Shown: positions 54,546 to 63,094 of the stretch, in pieces
How the letters are laid out: each line of letters begins with the position of its first letter
How positions within the stretch are numbered: position 1 is the stretch's first letter
Assembly (NCBI RefSeq): GCF_033705735.1
Contig: NZ_CP131130.1
Coordinates: 2,111,001-2,175,000 of the forward strand
DNA: 64,000 nt
Source of the DNA: Shinella zoogloeoides
GTDB taxonomy: Bacteria; Pseudomonadota; Alphaproteobacteria; Rhizobiales; Rhizobiaceae
Reading direction: 5' to 3'
Translations under genes and position numbers: made by a program
Notes under the pieces: generated by a model
Seen by the model: the letters and a program-made list of their open reading frames with translations, nothing else
Databases searched by the model: none
Told to the model about the DNA's origin: nothing

Positions 54546-55370
54546 ATGCGACTGAAGATCAGCCATACGACCGAATACCGCTACGACGATCCGGTACAAT
54601 ATTCCCTGCAGCGCCTGCGGCTGACGCCGAAGAGCCAGCCGGGCCAGATCGTGCGCGAATGGAAGACCACCGTCGACGGCGCCCATGTCGAGGCGGGCTA
54701 TACCGACCATTTCGGCAACCATGTCGATCTCGTCAGCACCAATGCCGAACAGGTGATGATCCGCATCGTCGCCGAGGGCGAGGTGGAGACCGAGGACCGC
54801 GCGGGCGTCTTCGGCCCGCATCAGGGCTTCGTGCCGCTCTGGCTCTATCTGCGCGAAACGCCGCTCACCCGGCCCGGCAAGCTGATCCGCGATATGGCCA
54901 GGGCCTCGAGCGGCGAGAACGAACTGGCGCGCATGCACGACCTGATGGCGATGCTGCACGAGGCCGTCGCCTACAGGCCGGGCGAGACCGCGCCGGACAC
55001 CACGGCCGAGCAGGCGCTGGAAAAGAAGCAGGGCGTCTGCCAGGACCACGCCCACATCTTCCTCTCGGCGGCCCGCCATCTCGGGCTTCCGGCACGCTAC
55101 GTCTCCGGCTACCTCCTGATGGACGAGCCCGACCAGACGGCAAGCCACGCCTGGGCGGAGGTGCATCTGCCGGGCCTCGGCTGGGTGGGCTTCGACGCGG
55201 CGAACAAGGTCTGCCCGGACGCGCGCTATGTCCGCCTTTCGACGGGCCTCGACTACAAGGACGCCGCCCCGGTTTCCGGCATGGTCCTCGGCAAGGCGGC
55301 GGAAACGATGGACGTTTCCATCACCGTGGCGCCGGTGGCAAGCCAGAGCCAGTCGCAAAGCCAGAGCTGA
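54546..55370 (+). CDS. Transglutaminase-like cysteine protease
   Basis: 274 residues, cytoplasmic (no signal peptide). Catalytic triad Cys165 (GVCQDHAH), His201 (SHAWAEV) and Asp217 (GFDAANK); the N-terminal part is the Bact_transglu_N domain (YRYDDPVQYSLQRLRL). The C-terminus ends in a short Ser-Gln repeat (SQSQSQSQS), unusual for the family. It probably cleaves or modifies the product of the ATP-grasp/alpha-E pair. The proteasome-like Anbu peptidase gene that often follows is not present. Confidence 0.92.
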   Translation: MRLKISHTTEYRYDDPVQYSLQRLRLTPKSQPGQIVREWKTTVDGAHVEAGYTDHFGNHVDLVSTNAEQVMIRIVAEGEVETEDRAGVFGPHQGFVPLWLYLRETPLTRPGKLIRDMARASSGENELARMHDLMAMLHEAVAYRPGETAPDTTAEQALEKKQGVCQDHAHIFLSAARHLGLPARYVSGYLLMDEPDQTASHAWAEVHLPGLGWVGFDAANKVCPDARYVRLSTGLDYKDAAPVSGMVLGKAAETMDVSITVAPVASQSQSQSQS

Positions 55371-55400
55371 GGCGGCGGCCGCATGGCCACCGCCTCCTTT
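55369..55400 (+). terminator. Rho-independent terminator after the ATP-grasp operon
   Basis: GAGGCGGCGGCC, GCAT, GGCCACCGCCTC (one mismatch), then CTTTT; it starts inside the stop codon. Confidence 0.8.
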
Positions 55401-55407
55401 TGGCCTG

Positions 55408-55456
55408 GAGTTTGTCTTGTCGGGAAAACCGGGTTCCACTTTTCCCTGACAAACTC
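55408..55456. repeat. Rhizobial intergenic repeat with AAAAGTG...CGGTTTT core (second copy)
   Basis: GAGTTTGTC at the left end is inverted as GACAAACTC at the right end. On the minus strand the interior reads GGGAAAAGTGGAACCCGGTTTTCCC, related to the core at 15945-16046. It abuts the stop codon of the glycine-rich gene. Confidence 0.7.
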
Positions 55457-56082
55457 TAGCGGGACGCCGTCTGGAGCAGGCGGCAGAGCTTGACCAGCGC
55501 CGCGTCGTAGCCGCCGCTGGTGACGCCGCGGCAACGCTTGACGAGCTGCATGCGTTCGCTCTCGGGCATTCGCGCGAATTCGCGCATGACGCTTCGGTCG
55601 CCCGGGGTCAGGCTGCCGCCCGTGCCGATGCCGATATTCGCATCGAGCAGGCTGCCGCCGAGGACGTTCGCATCGACCTTCGCCCCGAGCGTGCCGACCC
55701 CGGCGCGGACATTCGCGTCGACCAGGCCTTTCGTTCCGCCAACCGTCGCCGTCGTGCGGGCGTTCACGCCGCCGCGGCCGCCGACGGATGCGGTCGTCGT
55801 GGCATCGACCAAGCCGCGGGAACCACCCACCGAAGCATTGACGCCGGCATTGACACCTTTCGACCCGCCGACGCTTGCGCCGACATTCGCGCTCGCCAAT
55901 CCCTTGCTGCCGCCGAGGGAGGCGCCGAGGCCGGCACTTATGCCGCCGACGCTGACGCCGACCCCAAGGCCTCTCCCCCTCCCGTCCTGCGCGAGCCCGT
56001 CGAGCGGCGCCGCAAGAACCATCGCGGCAAGCGCGATCGACAGCTTGGGGAACGATATTGCACGTGATGATGCTGTGAACAT
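55456..56082 (-). CDS. Secreted glycine-rich repeat protein of unknown function
   Basis: 208 residues. Signal peptide at about 1-30 (AALAAMVLAAPLDGLAQ type), then about six imperfect 15-17-residue repeats built on (A/G)S(V/L)GG(S/T/R)(K/R)G-(L/V), spanning about residues 45-150, and a non-repetitive C-terminal domain with two Cys residues (KRCRGVTSGGYDAALVKLCRLL). TGGAGG lies 6 nt before ATG at 56080-56082. The repeat may form a beta-roll or filament surface; no family was recognised. A palindromic repeat overlaps the stop region. Confidence 0.75.
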   Translation of the reverse strand: MFTASSRAISFPKLSIALAAMVLAAPLDGLAQDGRGRGLGVGVSVGGISAGLGASLGGSKGLASANVGASVGGSKGVNAGVNASVGGSRGLVDATTTASVGGRGGVNARTTATVGGTKGLVDANVRAGVGTLGAKVDANVLGGSLLDANIGIGTGGSLTPGDRSVMREFARMPESERMQLVKRCRGVTSGGYDAALVKLCRLLQTASR

Positions 56083-56281
56083 GGGAACCTCCAATCAGCG
56101 CCCGGCCCGGGATTGGGCCGGCATCTCGAAACGGAAGGTTGAGCGCTTGCCGATTGTTCCCGCATCGCGGCAGCGGGCCTTTATCAAGGCAAATGAAGGG
56201 TTTCGCAAGGTATCGTATCGAAACAGTCCGGGCGCGATCCGAAGACCGCGCCCGGGAAAAAAACGACGATCGTCCGCCGGC

Positions 56282-57715
56282 TCAGGCGAGCGTATAGGCC
56301 GTCTTCACGGTCGTGTAGAACTCGTTGGCGTACTTGCCCTGCTCGCGCGAGCCGTAGGACGAGCCCTTGCGGCCGCCGAAAGGCACATGGAAGTCGACGC
56401 CCGCCGTCGGCAGGTTGACCATGACCATGCCGGCCTCGGCATTGCGCTTGAAGTGGGTGGCGTGCTTGAGGCTCGTCGTCGCGATGCCCGAGGAAAGGCC
56501 GAACGGGGTATCGTTGGCGATGGCCAGCGCTTCCTCGTAGTCCTTGACGCGGATGACCGCGGCGACCGGGCCGAAGATCTCCTCGCGCGAGATGCGCATG
56601 TCGTTCGTCGCCTCGGTGAAGAGCGCGGGCGAAAGATAGAAGCCGGGCGTGTCGCGCTTGAGGAGCTCGCCGCCGAAGGCAAGCTTCGCGCCTTCCTGCC
56701 TGCCGATCTCGATATAGTCGGTGTCCTGCTTCAGCTGACTCCGGTCGACGACCGGGCCGATATGGGTGCCGGCCTTCAGCGCATCGTCCACCACCACGCT
56801 CTTCAACCGCTCGCCGACGGCCGCGACGAAGCGGTCATGGATGCCTTCCGTCACGATGACGCGCGAGGAGGCCGTGCAGCGCTGGCCGGTGGAGAAGAAG
56901 GCCGAATTGACGGCGGCTTCCACCGCGACGGAAAGGTCCGCATCGTCGAGCACGACGAAGGGGTTCTTGCCGCCCATTTCGAGCTGGTACTTGCGGTTAT
57001 GCTCGACGGAGGCGGCAGCGACGCGCTTGCCCGTGCCTGTGGAGCCGGTGAAGGTGATGGCGTGGACGTCGGGGCTGTCGAGCATCGTCTGGCCGACGAC
57101 AGAACCCTTGCCCATGACGAGGTTGAGCACGCCCTTCGGCAGGCCGGCGCGCACGAGGATATCGACGATGGCCCAGGAGCAGCCCGGCACCAGCTCGGCC
57201 GGCTTGAAGACGACCGTGTTGCCGTAGCAGAGCGCCGGCGCGATCTTCCAGGCGGGAATGGCGATGGGGAAGTTCCACGGCGTGATGATGCCGACGACGC
57301 CGACCGGCTCGCGGGTAATCTCGACGCCGATATTCGGACGGACGGACGGCAGCGTCTCGCCGGCAAGGCGAAGGCACTCGCCCGCGAAGAAATCGAAGAT
57401 CTGGCCGGCGCGCACCGTCTCGCCGATGCCCTCGGCCAGCGTCTTGCCCTCCTCGCGCGAGAGCAGCCGGCCGAGCTCGTCCTTGCGGGCGATGATCTCG
57501 TCGGCGGTCTTCCTCAGGATCGCATGGCGCTCCAGGATGCCGGAGCGCGACCAGGCCGGGAAAGCCGCCTTAGCGGCGGCGATCGCCACCTTCGTGTCCT
57601 CGGCGGAAGCGCGGGCATATTCGCCCACCACATCGTCGGTGTTGGACGGATTGACGTTCTTGATGGCCTCGGAGCCGACCCATTCGCCGGCAATCAGGTT
57701 CTGATGGATGGTCAT
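56282..57715 (-). CDS. Aldehyde dehydrogenase, alpha-ketoglutarate semialdehyde dehydrogenase type
   Basis: 477 residues. NAD(P)-linked ALDH with TPWNFPIAIPAWK, FTGSTGTGK, catalytic Glu in LEMGGKNPF and catalytic Cys in GQRCTASSR. The sequence suits KGSA dehydrogenases, which oxidise 2,5-dioxopentanoate to 2-oxoglutarate. ATG at 57713-57715 is used, with AGGAGG upstream; another ATG lies 27 nt earlier. It is the last gene downstream of gguC (61 bp), so it completes the chvE-ggu cluster functionally. Confidence 0.85.
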   Translation of the reverse strand: MTIHQNLIAGEWVGSEAIKNVNPSNTDDVVGEYARASAEDTKVAIAAAKAAFPAWSRSGILERHAILRKTADEIIARKDELGRLLSREEGKTLAEGIGETVRAGQIFDFFAGECLRLAGETLPSVRPNIGVEITREPVGVVGIITPWNFPIAIPAWKIAPALCYGNTVVFKPAELVPGCSWAIVDILVRAGLPKGVLNLVMGKGSVVGQTMLDSPDVHAITFTGSTGTGKRVAAASVEHNRKYQLEMGGKNPFVVLDDADLSVAVEAAVNSAFFSTGQRCTASSRVIVTEGIHDRFVAAVGERLKSVVVDDALKAGTHIGPVVDRSQLKQDTDYIEIGRQEGAKLAFGGELLKRDTPGFYLSPALFTEATNDMRISREEIFGPVAAVIRVKDYEEALAIANDTPFGLSSGIATTSLKHATHFKRNAEAGMVMVNLPTAGVDFHVPFGGRKGSSYGSREQGKYANEFYTTVKTAYTLA

Positions 57716-57776
57716 GGGCTCGACAAGCCTCCTGTCTGTCATGATGCGGCCCGATAAAACCGGGCCGCGACCGGAA

Positions 57777-58772
57777 TTACAATTGGCGAATGACGATTTC
57801 TTCTTCCGCGGCGACCGCCAGCGGATTGCGCAGCGGCAGGCCGAAGCCTTCCGCGCCGATCTCGAACACATCGCCCTCTTCCGTGCGGATGCCGTCGCCG
57901 AAGGACAGCGTCGCCGTGCCGAACATGTGCACGTGCACGTCGCCCGGCGAACGGAACAGGCCGTACTTGAAATGATGGTATTCGAGATTGGCGAAAGTAT
58001 GCGACATGTTCGCCTCACCCGAGACGAACGGTTTTTCCCACAGCACCTTGCCGCCGCGCAGGATGCGCGAGAAGCCGCGGATATCGTCCGGCGCCGCGCC
58101 GACACGGATTTCCGGGCCGAAGCTTGCCTGCCGCAGCTTGGAATGGGCGAGGTAGAGATAGTTGATCCGCTCCGTCACATGGTCGGAGAATTCGTTCGAC
58201 ACGGCAAAGCCGATGCGGAAGGGCGAACCATCCGCGGCGATGACGTAGATGCCGGCCATTTCCGGCTCCTCGCCGCCGTCGAGCGCGAAGGAGGGCGAGG
58301 TCAGCGCCGCGCCGGGGGCGATGGCCTGCGTGCCGTTGCCCTTATAGAACCATTCGGGCTGCACGCCCTTTTCGCCGGCTTTCGGCTTGCCGTTCTCGAG
58401 GCCCATGCGGAACATCTTCATCGAGTCCGTCAGCGTCTCCTCGGCGGCTTCCGCCGTCTTCTTGTGCATGGAATCGCGCGTGGCGGCGGAGCCGAGATGG
58501 GTCAGGCCCGTGCCGGTCAAGTGGAGATGCGCGGCGTCGGGATGGGTGATCGGCGGCAGCAGCCGGCCTTCGGCATAGGCCGCTTCGAGATCGACCTCCT
58601 CACCGAGGCCCTTGGCGTCGATGACGGCCTTCAGCGACTTGCCGCCATTGGCAGCTTCCATGGCCAGCGCGTGCACGCTCGCCGCGCCCTTCACCACGCG
58701 GCCCCTGCCGCCCGCCTCGCGCACGACCACGGTGATCGAGCCATCGGCATTTCCAACCTGCGATATCAGCAT
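57777..58772 (-). CDS. gguC: GguC / AraD1 family protein (FAH superfamily)
   Basis: 331 residues. The fumarylacetoacetate-hydrolase-type fold, with HLHLTGTGLTHLGSA, FVVSNEFSDHV-like metal Glu region (GFAVSNEFSDH) and HMFGTATLSFGDGI. Order chvE-gguA-gguB-gguC is the known Agrobacterium arrangement. AraD1-type relatives dehydrate L-2-keto-3-deoxyarabonate to alpha-ketoglutarate semialdehyde, which matches the aldehyde dehydrogenase gene that follows. Direct activity of GguC is inferred. Confidence 0.9.
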   Translation of the reverse strand: MLISQVGNADGSITVVVREAGGRGRVVKGAASVHALAMEAANGGKSLKAVIDAKGLGEEVDLEAAYAEGRLLPPITHPDAAHLHLTGTGLTHLGSAATRDSMHKKTAEAAEETLTDSMKMFRMGLENGKPKAGEKGVQPEWFYKGNGTQAIAPGAALTSPSFALDGGEEPEMAGIYVIAADGSPFRIGFAVSNEFSDHVTERINYLYLAHSKLRQASFGPEIRVGAAPDDIRGFSRILRGGKVLWEKPFVSGEANMSHTFANLEYHHFKYGLFRSPGDVHVHMFGTATLSFGDGIRTEEGDVFEIGAEGFGLPLRNPLAVAAEEEIVIRQL

Positions 58773-58899
58773 CTTCGTTTCCTTCCTGAAGCCGGCAGCA
58801 CGCCGCGCTCCGCACGCGCGGCGGACGAACGTCCCCGCTCTGGCCGCGCCGGCGGCCGGTCAAATAAGCTTGCGATGGGGCGGCTGGCCGGTTTCCCGG

Positions 58900-60108
58900 T
58901 CAGCCCTTGTTCTTGTTGTAGACGTCGAAGAACACGGCGGCGAGCAGCACCAGGCCCTTGATGAGCTGCTGGTAGTCAATGCCGATGCCCATGATCGACA
59001 TGCCGTTGTTCATCACGCCCATGATGAAGGCGCCGATCACCGCGCCGGTGATCTTGCCGACGCCGCCCGAGGCCGAGGCGCCGCCGATGAAGCAGGCCGC
59101 GATGACGTCGAGCTCGAAGCCGACGCCGGCCTTCGGCGTCGCCGAATTGAGGCGGGCCGCGATGATCATGCCGGCCAGCGCGGCCAGCGCGCCCATGTTG
59201 ACGAAGGTGTAGAAGGTCAGCCGCTCGGTATTGATGCCCGAGAGCTTCGCCGCCTTCTCGTTGCCGCCCATCGCATAGATGCGCCGGCCGATTGTCGTGC
59301 GCGTCGTCACGAACGTATAGAGCGCGATCAGGAGGCCCATGACGACCAACACGTTCGGCAGGCCGCGATAGGTCGAGAGCTGGAAGCCGAGGAAGATCGC
59401 CACGGCCCCGATGACGAGCATCTGGATCGCGAAGAAGGCGAAGGGCTCGTTCTCCGTCTCGTGCAGGACGTTCATGCGCCGCTCGCGCAGGCCCGCATAG
59501 ACCGCATAGGCGACGAGCGCCAGCACTGCGATGAGCGCGACATAGTTCTTGACGAGGCTGGTCGCCGGATCGGTGATCGACAGGAAGTCCGGCACGAAGC
59601 CCGTGGAGAGGATCTGGAACTCCTTCGGGAACGGGCCGACCGGGCGGCCGCCGAGCACGACATAGGTCATGCCGCGGAAGACGAGCATGCCGGCCAGCGT
59701 CACGATGAAGGACGGGATCTTCTGATAGGCGACCCAGTAGCCCTGCGCTGCGCCCATGACCGCGCCGACGAGGATGCAAAGCGGCACGACGACGATGGCC
59801 GGCAGCCCCCATTTCACCAGCATGATCGCCGATATGGCGCCGATGAAGGCGACGATGGAGCCGACCGAAAGATCGATATGCCCCGCCACGATGATCAGCA
59901 GCATGCCCAGCGCCATGATGACGATGAACGAGTTCTGCAGCACCAGGTTGGTGATATTGACCGGGCGGAAGAGCACGCCGTTGGTGATGACCTGGAAGAA
60001 GATCATGATGACGACCAGCGCGACGAGCAGGCCGTATTCGCGGATGTTCTTCCTGAGATAGTCCCCCACCGAAGGCTGGGTTCTCTGGGTCGCGGTGTCG
60101 GTGGCCAT
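58900..60108 (-). CDS. gguB: Sugar ABC transporter permease GguB
   Basis: 402 residues, about ten transmembrane helices, BPD_transp_2 family (MglC/XylH-like). LGMLLIIVAGHIDLSVGSIVA and the cytoplasmic-loop region GGNEKAAKLSGIN are characteristic. Works with ChvE and GguA to import sugars. Its ATG shares one nucleotide with the gguA stop (TAATG), so the two are translationally coupled. Confidence 0.95.
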   Translation of the reverse strand: MATDTATQRTQPSVGDYLRKNIREYGLLVALVVIMIFFQVITNGVLFRPVNITNLVLQNSFIVIMALGMLLIIVAGHIDLSVGSIVAFIGAISAIMLVKWGLPAIVVVPLCILVGAVMGAAQGYWVAYQKIPSFIVTLAGMLVFRGMTYVVLGGRPVGPFPKEFQILSTGFVPDFLSITDPATSLVKNYVALIAVLALVAYAVYAGLRERRMNVLHETENEPFAFFAIQMLVIGAVAIFLGFQLSTYRGLPNVLVVMGLLIALYTFVTTRTTIGRRIYAMGGNEKAAKLSGINTERLTFYTFVNMGALAALAGMIIAARLNSATPKAGVGFELDVIAACFIGGASASGGVGKITGAVIGAFIMGVMNNGMSIMGIGIDYQQLIKGLVLLAAVFFDVYNKNKG

Positions 60109-61643
60109 TAGTGTTTCTCCCCGGAGCGCATGATGGCGCGCATGATGGATTCCTGGCTTGCTTCCGCCTTGGAAAGCTCGGCCACGATGCGTCCTTCGTT
60201 CATGACATAGATGCGATCGCAGGTCCCGAGCAGTTCCGGCATCTCCGACGAGATCATCAGGATGCCCTTGCCCTCGGCGGCAAGCTGGTTGATGATGGTA
60301 TAGATTTCGAACTTCGCACCGACATCGATGCCGCGCGTCGGCTCGTCGAGGATCAGCACGTCAGGATCGGTGAAGAGCCATTTCGACAGCACCAACTTCT
60401 GCTGGTTGCCGCCCGAAAGGTTGACTGCTTCCTGATAGATCGAATGCGAGCGGATGCGCAGCTTCTGGCGATAGCCGGAGGCGACCTTGGCCTCCTGGTG
60501 CGTATCGATCACCGTCCCCTTGGAAACGCCCTTGAGGTTGGCGAGCGTCGTGTTGTGCATGATGTTGTCGATCAGCACGAGGCCGAGCTGCTTGCGGTCT
60601 TCCGTGACATAGGCAAGGCCGGCGTCGATCGCCTTCGGGATCGTGCTCACATCCACGGGCTTTCCGCGCATGGCGACGTCGCCGGTGATCTTGTGGCCCC
60701 AGCTCCTGCCGAAAAGGCTCATCGCCGTCTCGGTGCGCCCCGCCCCCATGAGGCCGGCAATGCCGACCACCTCGCCGGCGCGCACCGTGAAGCTCACGTC
60801 GTGCAGGAACTGCCGGTCGCGATGGTGCTGGTGGAAAACGTTCCAGTTCTTCACCTCCAGCAGCGTCTCGCCGATCTTCGGCTCGCGCGGCGGGTAACGG
60901 TCTTCCATCTCGCGGCCGACCATGCCCTTGATGATGCGGTCTTCCGAAATATCCTCGTTGTGGCAGTCCAGCGTCTCCACCGTGCCGCCGTCGCGCAGGA
61001 TGGTGATCTGGTCGGCGACCTTTTTGATCTCGTTCAGCTTGTGGGAGATGATGATCGAGGTGAGGCCCTGCGTGCGGAATTCCATGAGCAGCTTGAGGAG
61101 CGCGTCGGAATCCTTCTCGTTGAGCGAGGCCGTCGGCTCGTCGAGGATGAGCAGGCGCACCTTCTTCGACAGCGCCTTGGCGATCTCGACGAGCTGCTGC
61201 TTGCCGACGCCGATATCGGTGATCAGCGTGCCCGGCGGCTCCTTGAGGCCGACCTTGTCGAGCAGTTCCTGCGTGCGGCGGAACGCCTGCTTCCAGTCGA
61301 TGATGCCGTTGGTCGCGACCTCGTTGCCGAGGAAGATGTTTTCCGCGATCGACAGGAGCGGCACCAGCGCCAGCTCCTGGTGGATGATGATGATGCCCAG
61401 ATGCTCGCTGTCGGAGATCGTGGAGAAGCGGCGAACCTCGCCGTCGAAATGGATTTCGCCCTCGTAGGAGCCGGCGGGATAGACGCCGCTCAACACTTTC
61501 ATGAGGGTGGACTTGCCGGCGCCATTCTCGCCCACGAGGGCATGGATTTCGCCTTCGCGGACCTTCAGGTTGACGTTGTCGAGCGCTTTCACGCCCGGGA
61601 ACGTCTTCGTGATGCCACGCATTTCCAGAAGGGTCTTGCTCAT
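60108..61643 (-). CDS. gguA: Sugar ABC transporter ATP-binding protein GguA
   Basis: 511 residues, two tandem ATPase domains (MglA/XylG type). Domain 1: [23 protein letters not shown]; domain 2: degenerate P-loop [17 protein letters not shown] signature and [14 protein letters not shown]. Energises the ChvE/GguB importer. No strong ribosome-binding site is visible. A strong stem-loop lies between chvE and gguA. Confidence 0.95.
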   Translation of the reverse strand: MSKTLLEMRGITKTFPGVKALDNVNLKVREGEIHALVGENGAGKSTLMKVLSGVYPAGSYEGEIHFDGEVRRFSTISDSEHLGIIIIHQELALVPLLSIAENIFLGNEVATNGIIDWKQAFRRTQELLDKVGLKEPPGTLITDIGVGKQQLVEIAKALSKKVRLLILDEPTASLNEKDSDALLKLLMEFRTQGLTSIIISHKLNEIKKVADQITILRDGGTVETLDCHNEDISEDRIIKGMVGREMEDRYPPREPKIGETLLEVKNWNVFHQHHRDRQFLHDVSFTVRAGEVVGIAGLMGAGRTETAMSLFGRSWGHKITGDVAMRGKPVDVSTIPKAIDAGLAYVTEDRKQLGLVLIDNIMHNTTLANLKGVSKGTVIDTHQEAKVASGYRQKLRIRSHSIYQEAVNLSGGNQQKLVLSKWLFTDPDVLILDEPTRGIDVGAKFEIYTIINQLAAEGKGILMISSEMPELLGTCDRIYVMNEGRIVAELSKAEASQESIMRAIMRSGEKH

Positions 61644-61714
61644 TTACCAGTTTCCAGCGGCCGTTCGCCACCTCGCGGCGGCGAAAGCGAGCCTATTCGC
61701 TCTGCGATCCGGAT

Positions 61715-61745
61715 AAAAGAGGGTTCGCGCGAAACGCGCGAACCC
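61715..61745 (-). terminator. Intercistronic hairpin between chvE and gguA
   Basis: Perfect 11-bp stem (61721-61731 with 61735-61745, three-base loop) followed on the minus strand by TCTTTTATCC. Consistent with a partial terminator raising chvE over gguABC expression. Confidence 0.75.
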
Positions 61746-61764
61746 CGGAGAATGTGGGAAGCGA

Positions 61765-62838
61765 TCAGTTCTTGAGCTGGTCGGCCGTGTAGTAGGCCGA
61801 GTCCGTGACGAGGATCTTCTCGGCATTGGACTTGTCGACGGCGACCGGCTTCAGCAAGTAGGACGGAACGACCTTGACGCCGTTGTCATAGGTCTTGGTG
61901 TCGTTCACTTCCGGCTCCTTGCCTTCCAGGATCGCGTTGACCATGCCGACGGTAACCTTGGCGAGTTCGCGCGTGTCCTTGAAGATCGTCGAGTACTGCT
62001 CGTCGGCGAGGATCGACTTGACGGAAGGCAGCTCGGCGTCCTGGCCGGTGACGATGGCCATCGGCTGGTCGCCCGAGCCGTAGCCGACGCCCTTCAGGGC
62101 CGAGATGATGCCGATGGAAAGACCGTCATAGGGCGAAAGAACGCCATCGACGCGGCCATCGGTGTAGGTCGAGGAGAGCAGGTTCTCCATGCGGGCCTGT
62201 GCGACCGCACCGTCCCAGCGCAGCGTGCCGACGGTTTCCATGCCGGTCTGGCCCGACTTGATGACGATGTCGCCCTTGTCGACGAGCGGCTGGATGACCG
62301 ACATCGCGCCGTCATAGAAGAAGAAGGCGTTGTTGTCGTCCGGCGAACCGCCGAAGAGCTCGACGTTCCACGGCTTGGTGTCCGGGAACTTCGCCTTCAG
62401 GCCGTCGACGAGGCTGGTGGCCTGCAGGACGCCGACCTGGAAGTTGTCGAAGGTGGCGTAGTAGTCGACATTGCCCGAATCGCGGATCAGGCGGTCATAG
62501 GCGATGACCTTGACGCCGGCATCGGCAGCCTTCTGCAGGATGTCGGAAAGCGTCGTGCCGTCGATGGCGCCGATGACGAGGACCTTGGCGCCCTTGGTGA
62601 CCATGTTCTCGATCTGGGCGAGCTGGTTCGGAATGTCGTCGTCGGCGAACTGCAGGTCCGGCGTGTAGCCGGCTTCCTTGAACAGCTTTTCCATCGTCTC
62701 GCCGTCCGAGATCCAGCGGGTCGAGGTCTTGGTGGGCATGGAGATGCCGACCATGCCCTTGTCCTGGGCGAAGGACGGCGCCACGAACGACGCAACGCTG
62801 ATGGCAGCGGCGGCGAGAAGCGAAGTGATCATTTTCAT
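61765..62838 (-). CDS. chvE: Periplasmic sugar-binding protein ChvE
   Basis: 357 residues, signal peptide cleaved near residue 25 (SFVAPSFAQ). Type I periplasmic binding protein; [18 protein letters not shown] at the mature N-terminus and [12 protein letters not shown] and [13 protein letters not shown] in the body match ChvE. It binds galactose, arabinose, xylose, glucose and sugar acids, passes them to GguAB, and in Agrobacterium also senses plant sugars for VirA. GGGAGAG lies about 9 nt upstream of ATG at 62836-62838. First gene of the operon, with a leader of about 140 nt if the upstream TTGACA is used. Confidence 0.95.
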   Translation of the reverse strand: MKMITSLLAAAAISVASFVAPSFAQDKGMVGISMPTKTSTRWISDGETMEKLFKEAGYTPDLQFADDDIPNQLAQIENMVTKGAKVLVIGAIDGTTLSDILQKAADAGVKVIAYDRLIRDSGNVDYYATFDNFQVGVLQATSLVDGLKAKFPDTKPWNVELFGGSPDDNNAFFFYDGAMSVIQPLVDKGDIVIKSGQTGMETVGTLRWDGAVAQARMENLLSSTYTDGRVDGVLSPYDGLSIGIISALKGVGYGSGDQPMAIVTGQDAELPSVKSILADEQYSTIFKDTRELAKVTVGMVNAILEGKEPEVNDTKTYDNGVKVVPSYLLKPVAVDKSNAEKILVTDSAYYTADQLKN

Positions 62839-62985
62839 TGAAAGGTCTCTCCCTTGTGCGCACTGGCCGTAATTGCAGCCAGGCATTGTTCCATGCGCGG
62901 CAGGGTCGCATTCAGGCGACGCCTGGAAACGGCCGGGCAAGAGCCCGCCGATCCCCACTCCCAAGGACCCCAGCGCACATTGGCG

Positions 62986-63015
62986 CAAGGTCTACCGAAT
63001 TGCCATAACTGTCAA
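62986..63015 (-). promoter_or_regulatory. Possible chvE promoter
   Basis: Perfect TTGACA (63010-63015 on the minus strand), then 15 bases and TAGACC, a weak -10. Only the -35 is convincing. Confidence 0.35.
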
Positions 63016-63036
63016 ATGCAATGAGCTTCTAAATCG

Positions 63037-63052
63037 ATATCAAATTTGATAT
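63037..63052. promoter_or_regulatory. Perfect 16-bp palindrome, candidate GbpR operator
   Basis: ATATCAAATTTGATAT is its own reverse complement, in the divergent chvE/gbpR region. It lies 43 bp before the gbpR start and overlaps a TTGATA that could be the gbpR -35 (with ATATTA about 15 bp on). It is the most symmetric site between the two genes. Confidence 0.55.
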
Positions 63053-63094
63053 GCAGTGAGCGAAATATATTACTTTTTACCGATCGGAGAAACC

